From positions 124,001 to 188,000 of the forward strand of contig NZ_LIXJ01000011.1 in assembly GCF_001905795.1 (NCBI RefSeq): a stretch of DNA of 64,000 nt, in the 5' to 3' direction. The stretch comes from Streptomyces sp. CB01580. Lineage in GTDB: Bacteria; Actinomycetota; Actinomycetes; Streptomycetales; Streptomycetaceae. The notes under the pieces were generated by a model. It had not been told where the DNA came from. It saw only the letters and a program-made list of their open reading frames with translations, and did no database searches. Shown one piece after another: positions 34,974 to 44,197 of this stretch (positions within the stretch are counted from its first letter, which is position 1; every line of letters begins with the position of its first letter). Made by a program: the position numbers and the translations under genes.

Positions 34974-35140
34974 TACGACCTCGCCCACGATTGTCAGCGG
35001 CGTCGCGGCGTCCGGGACCTCCGCCCCCGGCATTGTCGTCAGTTGCCGACGTTCCGCGTCGACTCCCTCCTCTGCCTTGGATTCGAAGGCCCCAGACGCC
35101 GCTCCTTCTCCCACTGTCAATCGTGGGCGAGGTCGTTAGC
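34974..35140. repeat. Inverted repeat pair bordering about 115 bp
   Basis: ACGACCTCGCCCACGATTG near 34976-34994 has its complement CAATCGTGGGCGAGGTCGT near 35118-35136, with similarity extending a few bases on each side. The pair lies just upstream of an IS1380 N-terminal fragment. It may be the ends of a small non-autonomous element or a duplicated IS end in opposite orientation. Confidence 0.55.
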
Positions 35141-35259
35141 CTCGATCCACCGAGTGACTTGCGTCCTGTGGATGTGGAACGAGAAGAGGTGCCTGCTGAC
35201 CTGCGATGATGGGAGTTCTGACGCTTCCAGCACGTACAATCAGCAAGGCACCTCGTAGA

Positions 35260-35515
35260 TGCAAGTTTCCCACACTCCGGCAGCGGTCTCCGCTGTGTTC
35301 GATGACACGAATCTGATCGCGCATGCCAGGCTGGTCCCGGTGATGCGGCTGGCCGAACGGTGCGGTCTGCCGCGGCTGGTGGCCGCGAAGGTGAGACTGA
35401 CCGGTGCGAGGAACGGTGCAGGGGCCTCACCGGCGGCCAAGGTCGCCAGCATCATGGCCGGGATGGTCGTGGGTGCGGACAGCATCGACGACTTCGGCGT
35501 CCTGCGTCGACGGGG
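35260..35515 (+). pseudogene. N-terminal fragment of an IS1380-family transposase
   Basis: ATG 35260 encodes MQVSHTPAAVSAVFDDTNLI, VPVMRLAERCGLPRLVAAKV, then ASIMAGMVVGADSIDDFGVL, the N-terminus of streptomycete IS1380 transposases. It ends exactly where a minus-strand IS110 fragment begins, showing one IS cut by another event. Confidence 0.75.
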
Positions 35516-36010
35516 GCAGTCCGGCGACGCCGGCGAGCCGGTCGGGGCTGCCGAAGGCCGTCATGTCGCCGCCGGTCGCGGCGATGAACTCCGCGCCGAG
35601 CATGTCGCCGATGCCGGGCATGCTGGTGATCACCTCGGCGTCGGGATGTTCGCGAAACCGGCCCTCGATGAGGGCGTTGGTCTGGGCGATCTCCTCGTCG
35701 AGGGCCATCACCTCCCTGGCCAGGGTGTGGACCATCTTCGCGGCGGTCTTCTCCCCGGGGATGACGGTGAACTGGGCCTCGGCGGCGGTGACAGCGGCGT
35801 CGGCGGCGCTCTTGGCGACGTTCAGGGTGCGGGCGCCGTGGTTCTTGAGCCAGGTGGCCAGCCGGGCCCGGCCGATCCGGCGCAAAGCGGCCGGGGTCTG
35901 GTATCCGGCCAGCAAAATGGGCGCGGTCTTGGATGTGCTGTAGCCGAAGGCCCTCTCCAGAGCGGGGAAGTACTCCAGCATCTGCGCCCGCAGCCGGTTG
36001 ATCGCCCTGG
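35516..36010 (-). pseudogene. IS110-family transposase, middle and C-terminal fragment
   Basis: Minus-strand frame GYSTSKTAPILLAGYQTPAA, RARLATWLKNHGARTLNVAK, VHTLAREVMALDEEIAQTNA, and AEVITSMPGIGDMLGAEFIA, which contains the transposase_20 Ser motif region. The N-terminal DEDD domain and the extreme C-terminus are absent. It truncates a sensor kinase gene at 36010. Confidence 0.75.
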
Positions 36011-36014
36011 TGCG

Positions 36015-36824
36015 GGTGGTCGGCGGCGATGAGATCGGCCGGCTGTCGGTCGCCTTCAACACGATGGCCGGACGGCGCGCGGAACTGGAGCGGCTCCGCA
36101 AGGCGATGGTCAGCGACGTCGCGCACGAGCTGCGCACGCCGCTGAGCAACATCCGGGGCTGGCTGGAGGCGGCGGAGGACGGCGTCGTCGACAACGACGG
36201 GGAACTGCTGGCCTCCGTGCTGGAGGAGGCCCTGCTGCTGCAGCACATCATCGACGACCTGCGTGATCTGTCGGCGGCCGATGCGGGCGAGCTGCGGTTG
36301 TCGAAGGTGCCGGTGCCGGTCACGGACGTGCTGGCACAGACCGCACACGCGCACCGTGCCGACGCGGATGCGAGCGGGGTGCGGCTCACCGTCTCCGCCG
36401 ACGAGGCGCGCTCGTGGACGCGGACCCGGTCCGGCTGCGGCAGATGACCGGCAATCTACTCTCCAACGCAATCCGGCACACGCCACGCGGCGGCACGGTG
36501 GCCCTGTGCGCCAGGGCGACGGAGGGCTCCGTACGAATCGACGTGGCGGATACGGGAGTGGGCATCGCGCCGGATGAACTCCCTCACGTCTTCGAGCGTT
36601 TCTGGCGCGCCGAGAAGTCCCGCAGCAGGCAGACCGGCGGCAGCGGCCTCGGCCTGTCGATTGTGCGCAAACTCGCGGAGGCTCATGGCGGCACCGTCAC
36701 GGCGCACAGCGCGCCGGGCGCGGGCGCCGTCTTCAGGCTCACCCTCCCGCTGCTACCGGAGGCGGGCGACGGCGAGAGGCTCGCCGTGCAGTACCTCCAC
36801 GACGTCATCGATCAGGGCCGCTGA
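36015..36824 (+). pseudogene. Sensor histidine kinase, N-terminally truncated and frameshifted
   Basis: Begins inside a HAMP-like segment (GDEIGRLSVAFNTMAGRRAE). The H-box is MVSDVAHELRTPLSNIRGWL. Near 36412 the frame changes and continues VDADPVRLRQMTGNLLSNAI (N-box), DVADTGVGIAPDELPHVFER (G1), TGGSGLGLSIVRKLAEAHGG (G2). Membrane segments and sensor are missing where the IS110 fragment sits. Kinase function must be lost. Confidence 0.78.
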
Positions 36825-36884
36825 CTGAAGCGGGCCGACACACACCAGGCGAAATACCTCGCCGCCGTTGTCAGCTCCTGACGC

Positions 36885-37870
36885 TCAGGCCTCCCCGACG
36901 CCGTCGTCCTTGTCCAGCTCCGGCGCGTCCTGGTATTGCAGGGGCTGCAGCGCACCGGCGGCGGGCGTGAAGGTCGCCAGGGAGAGGCGCGCAGGGTGTC
37001 GGCCAGGGGCAGGCGGCTTGACCGAAGTCGGCTTCTGCTGCCAGGTCCTGGTCGCGAAGGGGTGCGAAGTCGACGTCGAGTTTCGGGCTGTATGCCTCGG
37101 GTTCGATGCCGAGTTCGTGCGGAGAACCCGGGCGCGGGTCTTGGTGCCGGTGGTCGGCTGTTCTCGCGCCTGGTCAGGAGCGTTGTTGGATGCGGTCGTC
37201 CGCGTCGAGGACGGCGAGGTCCGGACAGACCGCGCTTCGACTATTTCCCGTTTCCCATTCCGCATCACAAGCAGCGCGGGCTGTCCACCCGTGAACGCGT
37301 GACGAACTCTCTTGAGCCCGTTCCCGATCCTCCGTCCCTCGTCGTTCGTCTTGACAGTGGAGCGCAGCCGCTCAGCGCGCTGGCCGTGCCTGCGGGGTGA
37401 GGCCGGATATCTGTCCCATGAAGGTCCGGCGGGCGCACGCGGTGTTGCGGCGCCGGAACCGCCGAACCCGTAACTGGAGCACGACACGTCGGCCGACGCT
37501 CGGCGAGCCGGCGGGAAACCGCAGGCAGGAGCTGTGGATCCGGGTCGATCAGGCCCCACAAACCCCAGGCAGGCGGCACCGGCTGTCGTGCGCTGCGCTT
37601 CAACGCGCACTATCTCGATGTTCACGTTCACCGACAGCACCGCGATGTCCGCGATTGCCGGGACCAACAGTTCTTCCGACCGGAGCACGACCTCTTCCAC
37701 GGCCCGGACTTTCAGCCCAACCACTGTGTCGACGGCCGATTTTCGGGCGACTTCCGAAGCTGTCCCGAGACACTCGACCGTCACTCGAAGCGGCCCCTGC
37801 AAGGAAGCCGAGCCAGAACCACTCGACGTCGACAAAGCTGCCCTGACCTCCCGCCGACAGGATCCTGACA
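36885..37870. other. About 1 kb without an assignable gene
   Basis: Several frames stay open on both strands but none has a recognisable family. The most protein-like stretch is on the minus strand near 37610-37800 (ARKSAVDTVVGLKVRAVEEV). The rest appears low-complexity or antisense. The promoter of the deiminase gene should lie at the right end. Confidence 0.3.
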
Positions 37871-37903
37871 AGGATCACACACCGCCCTGTGAGCGTGCGT
37901 GCC

Positions 37904-39883
37904 ATGAGACACCACACCCGCGGCATTCTGCTGACCGGTGCCGTGAGCGCCGGCCTCCTCAGTCTGGCCCTTCCCGCCACGGCCGTCGGCACACCGCTCG
38001 CCGGTCTCCAGGCGGAGCAACCCGCCGAAGCCGGCCCGGACCTGCTCTTCCTCCCCAACATCGACGATGACGCGGGCGCGTGCCGGGACCGGGCCCACAC
38101 CCTGGTCGAGCGGGCCGTGGACCGCGAGGCCGCCAACGACGATGCGCTGTACAAGAAGCAGGCCGAGCTGGAGAAGGAGCCCGATAGGGAGAAGGCCGAG
38201 GCGGAGTGGGCGGAGCTGGTCCGCGCCCACCGCTGGGACCAGAACAAGACCGACCGTGACCTCGCGGCCTGCAACGACGCCGCTGACGACATCGTCAACG
38301 GGAAAGACGACGAGGCCGACCTCGCCCGGTTCCGCACGCGTCCCTGGGCCGGTGCCCCTGCCTCCGCGAGCGGACGGATCACGATTCCGGCCAAGGACGC
38401 CCATCGGATCCGGCTCTTCGTGCACCGGCCCGGCGGCTCGGCGCCGCTCGGCTGGGAGGCGGTCGGCCCGCAGACCCGTCTGACCGCGCAGGAGCTGCGG
38501 CGGGGCGTGGAACTCGGGGTCGAGGGCCTCGACGTGATCAGGGACGCCGCGGACTGGGACGGCCGCACCAGCGTCACGCTCACCGTCACCGCGGACGGCG
38601 CCAGCGCGTCGGCACACCTGGGGCTGCGTCAGGCCCCAGTGCTCACCCAGCTCAACACCGCCCCGGTTCAGGAGGTGCTGCGAGCCGCGACCGACGAGGA
38701 CGACACCTATACTGAGGCCTTCGTCAGGGAGCTGGACGCCGCACTGCCCGACGGCGGGGTGACGTCTCCCTCGCGCGCCCTCGACACCAAGGGCGACACC
38801 TGGGCCCAGGACATCTTCGAGCCGGGCTACGTCGCGATCCCCGGTCCGGACGGCCGCCCGCACGGTATGCGGGTCCTCATCACCTCGGCCAACGACGACC
38901 GCCGCGTCGCCGCCCGCACCGCCTTCACCGAGTTGGCCGGACACGACGTGGCCGCCGTCCACATCACCCACGTCCCCGACGTGAACGAGAACAGCAGTTA
39001 CGACTCGATGGGCAACCTGGAAACGGTGCCGCCGAGCCCCGGCAACCCGCACGGCCGCGTCGTGATCGGCGGGGACGGCCTGGCCCCGGGGAAGACCGGT
39101 CCCGCCCCGGAGATGCTCGCCTTCCTGCGCGCCCAGGGCATGCAGGACCCGATTTCTCTGGACACCTCGTGGCTGACCATCGGTCACGTCGACGAGTTCG
39201 TGCAGTTCCTTCCGGTACCCGGCAGCCGGCTCGGCTGGCGGGCCGTGGTCGCGGACCCGCGTGCCGGTCTCGCCCTCCTGCGTGATGTCCAGAAGAAGGG
39301 CCATGGCGGCGAACTCCTGCACGGTGGCCTGCCCAAGCTGGAGTGGCCGTACGACCTGCGCATCGACCAGCGCACCGTCGACGCCTTCCTCGCCGACACT
39401 CAGTTCACCGGCACCAACGAGCGGGCCGCCGAACGGATCGACACCAACCTCGCCGTGCTCAGGGCGAAGGCCGGTCTGACCGACGCCGAGATCATCCGCG
39501 TCCCGGCCCTCTTCACGGCCCGGTCGCTCGACTACGGAATGCTGGATACAGAGATCCGCGGCATGGAGGACGGCCCGGCCAAGGACGCCAAGCAGAAGCA
39601 ACTCGAGGCGATGCGGGACGGTGTCGCAGAGATTCCCGGCACAGCCAACGGGCTCGTGCTCAACGACGGTCGATATGTCGCCCCGAAGCCGTACGGCCCG
39701 GTCGTGGACGGCAAGGACGTCTTCGCCGAGGCGATCACCGCGGCCTTCCACAGGACCGGCTATCGGGTGAGCTACGTGGACGACCTCATCGGTGTGCATG
39801 TCGGCGAGGGGGAGATCCACTGCGCCACCAACACCCTCCGGGGCGTCTTCGGCCCCGGGGCCCGCTGGTGGCGCGACCGCTGA
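37904..39883 (+). CDS. Secreted protein-arginine deiminase (PAD family)
   Basis: 659 residues from ATG 37904 (a GTG lies at 37889). A Sec-type signal peptide covers the first 28 residues (GILLTGAVSAGLLSLALPAT AVG). After a helical region and a beta-sandwich-like middle domain, the C-terminal PAD domain has the full catalytic set: Asp303 in TWAQDIFEPGY, His428 and Asp430 in IGHVDEFVQFLP, Cys640 in GEIHCATNTLR, matching Asp350/His471/Asp473/Cys645 of human PAD4. The enzyme should convert peptidyl-arginine to citrulline outside the cell, possibly with Ca2+. It is monocistronic among remnants. It differs from the agmatine-deiminase-like PPAD type. A displaced fragment occurs at 21.6 kb. Confidence 0.88.
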   Translation: MRHHTRGILLTGAVSAGLLSLALPATAVGTPLAGLQAEQPAEAGPDLLFLPNIDDDAGACRDRAHTLVERAVDREAANDDALYKKQAELEKEPDREKAEAEWAELVRAHRWDQNKTDRDLAACNDAADDIVNGKDDEADLARFRTRPWAGAPASASGRITIPAKDAHRIRLFVHRPGGSAPLGWEAVGPQTRLTAQELRRGVELGVEGLDVIRDAADWDGRTSVTLTVTADGASASAHLGLRQAPVLTQLNTAPVQEVLRAATDEDDTYTEAFVRELDAALPDGGVTSPSRALDTKGDTWAQDIFEPGYVAIPGPDGRPHGMRVLITSANDDRRVAARTAFTELAGHDVAAVHITHVPDVNENSSYDSMGNLETVPPSPGNPHGRVVIGGDGLAPGKTGPAPEMLAFLRAQGMQDPISLDTSWLTIGHVDEFVQFLPVPGSRLGWRAVVADPRAGLALLRDVQKKGHGGELLHGGLPKLEWPYDLRIDQRTVDAFLADTQFTGTNERAAERIDTNLAVLRAKAGLTDAEIIRVPALFTARSLDYGMLDTEIRGMEDGPAKDAKQKQLEAMRDGVAEIPGTANGLVLNDGRYVAPKPYGPVVDGKDVFAEAITAAFHRTGYRVSYVDDLIGVHVGEGEIHCATNTLRGVFGPGARWWRDR

Positions 39884-40039
39884 GCTTGTCCTACCTTCCA
39901 AGCGTGGGTCTGAGCTGTCTGACCTCGAACGATGTCCCGAACGCGCTCGCTCGTACGAGGATTCCGGGGACGTGAACACGGCCTTCATCTGATCCTGTGC
40001 TCCGGCCAAAGAGGCAATTGGCCAGTACGAAGGCCGTGG

Positions 40040-40360
40040 GGGGAACGAGCCTGCTGCAACCGGGCGTCCGGCGGGAAGCGTTCGTGGTGGCTCACACCGA
40101 TTGCTGGTTCTCGCAGGACTTCTCCGCACCGGATTTCCTCCTCCCAGCGGCCTCGGCGGCGAGCTCGCGACCCCCGCCGGGACGGCCGTGAGCCCTTCGT
40201 CGCCGTGGAGGACATCGCCGACGTCGCGGTGGCCGCCCTCACCGACGACGACCACGCGGGCAGGACCTACGAACTGTCCGGCCCCCCCGCGTACTCACCT
40301 TCGCCAAGACCCTCGCCCTCATCGGCGCCACCGTCGGCCGCGAGCTGCACCACCACCTAG
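40040..40360 (+). pseudogene. NmrA-type NAD(P)-binding protein remnant
   Basis: Three frames give WFSQDFSAPDFLLP, GGELATPAG, FVAVEDIADVAVAALTDDDH then AGRTYELSGP, and FAKTLALIGATVGRELHHH. These are consecutive parts of an NmrA/azoreductase-like protein, broken by at least two frameshifts. The 3-prime end is cut by the short palindromic element at 40357. Confidence 0.6.
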
Positions 40361-40561
40361 TGCCGTGACCGGCAAGGTTTGCCCGGAAGGAGCGGCGTCC
40401 GGTGCGTGCGATCGCAAGGCGGCCGAAAGCCCTCGGATGGGGTCTCCCCTGCTCGAACGAAGTCGAGAGCTTGGGGAAGGGCTACGTGGGCTTTCGGCCA
40501 ACGCCGCGAGCGTGCGTGCCGGGCGGTGCGACGGGGCAAACGTTGCCGGGAGCGGCACTAG
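40357..40561. mobile_element. MITE-like palindromic element with CTAG target duplication
   Basis: A 197-bp element (40361-40557) between two CTAG copies. Terminal repeats TGCCGTGACCGGCAAGGTTT and the complement of the right end agree at about 20 of 24 positions. Further internal arms pair, for example GGCCGAAAGCCC (40421-40432) with GGGCTTTCGGCC (40488-40499), and a central hairpin carries the CTCGA/TCGAG stem common in streptomycete intergenic repeats. There is no coding capacity. Confidence 0.75.
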
Positions 40562-41020
40562 ACCTGGCCGACTACGACGCCGCCAAGGTCGCGGCGGGCC
40601 ACGACATCGCGGACGCCGAAACCGTCCCGGCCACCGCCTACGCGACGTCCACAGCCGCGCCCGCCGGTCCACCGGCCCGCCGGGACCACGCTGCAGTCGC
40701 GCGACGCCGGTCGCACGTGCGCCGGACGCCCACCGCCCGCCGCCCCCCTCAGCGACGCGGCCGTGGCCCCATGGGGCGAGGGCGCCTGGTGGCCTTCCCT
40801 GTGCCGCAGTAGCCGGGGGCGCTGCGCCGCTGTCGGGCGCGGGGTGAACACCGGCGTGCGTGCGCCCAGTTGCCTTGTTACCGAATGCGGACAGACCTGA
40901 GTGAACGATGCCTGCCCTGGCGTCATCTCATGGGGTGCAGCACAACAGCCGATGTGGCCGGTCGCCCTGCGGGAACAGGGGAGGTGCCGCGTCCTGACAG
41001 ACCATGGGGGAGCTTTCATC

Positions 41021-41731
41021 ATGACCACGCACCGTGCCCGCCGTACTGCCCGTTCCGCCGCCCTGGCCGCCGTCACCGCCGCGCTGGCGCTGGGCCTGAC
41101 CGCCTGCGGCGGCGCCGACGAGGGCTCGAAGGCGGCGGGCGGCGACCACACCGCTGGTACCGCGCAGAGCCGGTCCGCGTCCGACGGGGACGGCAAGGCC
41201 GGCGCGGAGCAGGCCAACAGCGGTGGTGACCCCGAGGAGGGGGCGCGCTCGGCGACCACCTCGGGCGGGACGGAGAAGGTCGCGAGCATGGGCACAACGG
41301 GCGGCGTCCAGCAGTGCCGCGGAGACGAGATGCTGATCACCGCAGTACACCGGTTCGCCGGTCAGCAGGGCGATCACCTGCTGGTCACCGCGTCGAACGA
41401 GGGCAGCAAGCCATGCTGGGTCACCTCGTACCCGGCCGTGAAGCTCGACGGGGACGTCGACGGCGCCGCACTGCCGCACTCGAAGAAGGACAACCCGGGC
41501 GGCGACAAGCACATCACGCTCCGGCCCGGAGACAAGGCATACAGCGCGGTGAACCTCTTCGACTACGGCTCGAAGAACCACACGGCGCAGTCGTTCGCCA
41601 TCGCGCTGCGCGGCGCGGACGGTCGCAACGGTCCCTTCTACTCCGTCGACACCAAGGGCGAGAAGCCGCAGTTCAGCTGGAACGAGGCCGACGTTCTGAA
41701 CTGGAGCACCAAGAAGCCGTACGACTTCTGA
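41021..41731 (+). CDS. DUF4232 lipoprotein
   Basis: 236 residues from ATG 41021. A basic start and hydrophobic core end in lipobox LGLTAC, so it is predicted to be anchored to the outer membrane leaflet. A 50-residue Gly/Ser/Asp-rich linker leads to the DUF4232 beta-sandwich: CRGDEMLITAVHRFAGQQGD, LLVTASNEGSKPCWVTSYPA, LRPGDKAYSAVNLFDYGSKN. The paired Cys residues likely form a disulfide. The family is common in actinomycetes and of unknown role. It appears intact and monocistronic. Confidence 0.82.
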   Translation: MTTHRARRTARSAALAAVTAALALGLTACGGADEGSKAAGGDHTAGTAQSRSASDGDGKAGAEQANSGGDPEEGARSATTSGGTEKVASMGTTGGVQQCRGDEMLITAVHRFAGQQGDHLLVTASNEGSKPCWVTSYPAVKLDGDVDGAALPHSKKDNPGGDKHITLRPGDKAYSAVNLFDYGSKNHTAQSFAIALRGADGRNGPFYSVDTKGEKPQFSWNEADVLNWSTKKPYDF

Positions 41732-41795
41732 CGGCCCGTCGACCAGTGAAGCATCGCCGCCTTACTTGACCGCTCGATCACCTCCGTAGCAGGGG

Positions 41796-42205
41796 CTACC
41801 GAGCGGCTACGCTGGGGAACCGCGATCGTGGCGCTTCTGCGTCACCAGCCGCACCAGCGCTGGCCTGGCCGATCAGCAGGGCGACGCGGTCGAGTGCGGC
41901 CTGGGTGGATTCGATCAGCCCGGTGTCGCCCTTGGCGATCCGCAGTCGCAGCGCTTCCTTCAGGCGGGCGCGCGCCAGCACAAGGTCGCCTTGCTCCATG
42001 AGGTGCTTGCCGAAGTGCTGGAGGGCGAAGTCGACGAGTTCCGGGTGCTGGCTCCGGGCGGCGTCCAGGGCCCCGCGGTAGAGCGCGTCCGCGGTCTCCA
42101 TGTCGCCGCCGTAGCGGTAGGCGTCGCCGAGGTGGATCTCGGTGGTGATGACGGCCCGGGTGTTGCCGCCGGCCGTGGCCAGGTCGCCCTGCAACGAGCC
42201 GCCCT
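41796..42205 (-). pseudogene. C-terminal TPR fragment of a regulator
   Basis: Minus-strand frame ITTEIHLGDAYRYGGDMETA, ADALYRGALDAARSQHPELV, HFGKHLMEQGDLVLARARLK, ending with a natural stop at 41796. It is the last TPR repeats of a larger protein. At about 42200 it meets a plus-strand TPR gene head-to-head. Confidence 0.6.
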
Positions 42206-42767
42206 CGCAACCGACCCCCTCGCACAAGCCCGCGCCTGGTCCGACCTCGCCGTCCACGCCCGCCGCCACGGCCACCACCCCGAAGCCCTCCGCATCAGCC
42301 AAACCACCCTCACCACCCGCCAAGCCCGCCACAACCCCCGCTACGCCGCCCTCCTCCACTCCCGCCTCGCCATCAGCCACGCCCGTACCGGAAACCACCC
42401 GGCCGCCGCCCGCGCCCTCCTCGCCGCCCAGAACGCCTACGACTGCATCGACCCCGCCGAACCCGCACCGCGCTGGCTGAACTTCCTCACCGCGGCTGAA
42501 CTCCACGGGCTCGCCGCCATCACCCACCAGGCCATGGGACACCTCATCGACGCCGAGACCGCCACCACCCAGGCCCTCACACTCCTCGAACCCCAACTTC
42601 GACGCAGCCGCGCCTACTGCACCGTCCAGCTCGCCGAACTCCAACTCGCCCAGGGCAACACCAACACGGCCACCACAACCGTGGCCACGATCGACACCAC
42701 CCCTATCAGCAGCCAGAACAACACCGCCCGGCTCACCGCACTCCGCCACACCCTCACCGCCGCATAG
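42190..42767 (+). pseudogene. TPR half of an XRE/TPR regulator
   Basis: Plus-strand frame ATDPLAQARAWSDLAVHARR, HHPEALRISQTTLTTRQARH, RWLNFLTAAELHGLAAITHQ, CTVQLAELQLAQGNTNTATT, ending in a natural stop at 42767. The N-terminal helix-turn-helix is missing because the sequence inverts at about 42195. In relatives this regulator sits directly before a GNAT gene, as here. Confidence 0.65.
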
Positions 42768-42782
42768 GAGGACCACCCAGCC

Positions 42783-43340
42783 GTGACCGACATACAACTC
42801 CGCCACCACACCACCCACCACACCCCCGGCCTGCGCACCCTTCTCCTGGACATCTACGCCGACGTCTACGCCGAGCCGGCACGAACCGACCCCTTCTGCG
42901 CCGTCGACCGCTTCGCCGAAGGCCTCGACAACTGGACGACCCGACCCGGCTGGACCTGCACCATCGGATACGACAACGACCAGCCCGTCGGCTACGCCTA
43001 CGGAGCACCACTTCCCCCGGGCACCGTCTGGTGGCGCGGCCTCCTCACCGACGTCCCCACCGACATGGTCACCGAGACCGGCACCCGCACCTACGCACTC
43101 AGCGAGCTCATGGTCCGCACGCCCTGGCGCAGGACCGGCACCGCCCGCCGACTCCACGACGCCCACCTCGCACCACGGCCCGAGCGACGCGCCACCCTTC
43201 TGGTCGACCAGAACCACCCCAAAGTCCATGCACTCTACGCAACATGGGGCTGGAAAACCCTCGGCGACCTACGACCCAGACTGCCCGACGCCCCGCTCTT
43301 CCACGCCATGCTTCTGGAACTCCCACCACGCCGACCCTGA
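42783..43340 (+). CDS. GNAT-family N-acetyltransferase
   Basis: 185 residues from GTG 42783 with AGGAGG 12 bases upstream, overlapping the end of the TPR gene. GNAT fold: LRTLLLDIYADVYAEPARTD, WTCTIGYDNDQPVGYAYGAP, YALSELMVRTPWRRTGTARR (the acetyl-CoA-binding loop, here RxxGxA-like), and LLVDQNHPKVHALYATWGW. The substrate is unknown. Its normal upstream partner, the TPR regulator, is truncated, so regulation may be lost. Confidence 0.8.
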   Translation: MTDIQLRHHTTHHTPGLRTLLLDIYADVYAEPARTDPFCAVDRFAEGLDNWTTRPGWTCTIGYDNDQPVGYAYGAPLPPGTVWWRGLLTDVPTDMVTETGTRTYALSELMVRTPWRRTGTARRLHDAHLAPRPERRATLLVDQNHPKVHALYATWGWKTLGDLRPRLPDAPLFHAMLLELPPRRP

Positions 43341-43432
43341 CCCGACCGGCCTCGGCACGTATACGGCGGGGTCTCACCCAACGTGAGATCGCGAGGACGG
43401 CACGCCGCCCTGCCCGAGAGCGGCGGCCCGTG

Positions 43433-43500
43433 GCGCCCTCGCCGAAGTCGTCCTCCGTGAAGCCGACCAGTGCCTGTCCGAACCACTGGAAGGAACGGAC
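43433..43500 (+). pseudogene. Short fragment related to the 147-aa protein at 45.7 kb
   Basis: ALAEVVLREADQCLSEPLEG resembles LADLILEDTERRLTAPPRG of the gene at 45745-46188 and VALCEADRRLSAPLEGTARC at 46.4 kb. It is only a remnant. Confidence 0.4.
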
Positions 43501-43687
43501 ATCACAGCGGAATGCACACCCGTGGCAGCACCCTCTGCTCAAGGTGTGAGACGCGCCCGTGGCCGGGGCCTGACAGTGGCCTCTGATTTAATGAGCCCGC
43601 TGTAATTACCTTGCAAGAAACGGCCGTTGGGCTGCTCCGTCGGTGTGGTCCTGCGCGCCGTTCCATTGGGAAAAGGACTTCCACTCT

Positions 43688-44023
43688 ATGAAGCGTTCTC
43701 TCTCGCGTCTTGCCGTCACCGTGGTGGCGGCGGGTGCCCTGACGGGCCTTCTCCCCGCCTCCACCGCCGCCGCGATCAACCAGACCGACTGCGGCGATAG
43801 GACCGACTTCGTGAAGGTCACATACAATGGCGGTGAGGGCACTGTGTGTTATGCCAACAAGGGCGTTGTGACCCCCAACCTCCCGAACGTGAAGCGTGTC
43901 TCGTCCGGCAACAACAACATCGAGATGTGGCTGGGCAACGAGGCCATATCCATGAACAAGTGGTCCACGATCGTCGACATCGAGGACCTCAACCAGACGC
44001 TGTACGCGCTGCAGATCCGCTGA
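43688..44023 (+). CDS. Secreted beta/gamma-crystallin-like protein (Streptomyces killer toxin-like)
   Basis: 111 residues from ATG 43688 behind AAAAGGAC. A signal peptide of about 29 residues (LAVTVVAAGALTGLLPASTA AA) precedes a small beta-sandwich: INQTDCGDRTDFVKVTYNGG, EGTVCYANKGVVTPNLPNVK, VSSGNNNIEMWLGN. The two Cys residues probably pair. The pattern matches the Streptomyces killer-toxin-like single-domain crystallin proteins, some of which inhibit yeast or fungal cell-wall synthesis. A strong hairpin follows the gene. It has lower G+C than its neighbours, which fits a transferred or effector-type gene. Confidence 0.75.
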   Translation: MKRSLSRLAVTVVAAGALTGLLPASTAAAINQTDCGDRTDFVKVTYNGGEGTVCYANKGVVTPNLPNVKRVSSGNNNIEMWLGNEAISMNKWSTIVDIEDLNQTLYALQIR

Positions 44024-44096
44024 CCCAGCGCGTCCGGACCGGATGAGCCATGACGTGACCTGCGTGCCCCGGGAGGGGTGAGGCAGGTGGTGTATG

Positions 44097-44131
44097 AACC
44101 GTGAGCACTTCCTCGGGAAGAGCTCACGGTT
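44097..44131. terminator. Strong two-tier hairpin after the crystallin-like gene
   Basis: AACCGTGAGC and GCTCACGGTT form a perfect 10-bp stem (44097-44106 with 44122-44131). After an A-A mismatch, CTTCC and GGAAG close a TCG loop. It lies 74 bases after the stop and is a very good terminator candidate. Confidence 0.75.
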
Positions 44132-44197
44132 TGCGGATGGGGCACAGCCAACGTCTTGGCCGTCCGTGGCTTCGCCTCCTAGTCCTATGCCGACGCC

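Noticed and set aside
36885..37871. 328-codon minus-strand frame before the deiminase gene
   Set aside because: Composition changes along the frame, no family resemblance, and the first part faces the deiminase promoter; I list the region as unresolved instead.
37781..40255. 824-codon minus-strand frame over the deiminase gene
   Set aside because: It is antisense to a gene with a complete catalytic set and signal peptide; its composition is the usual high-G+C shadow.
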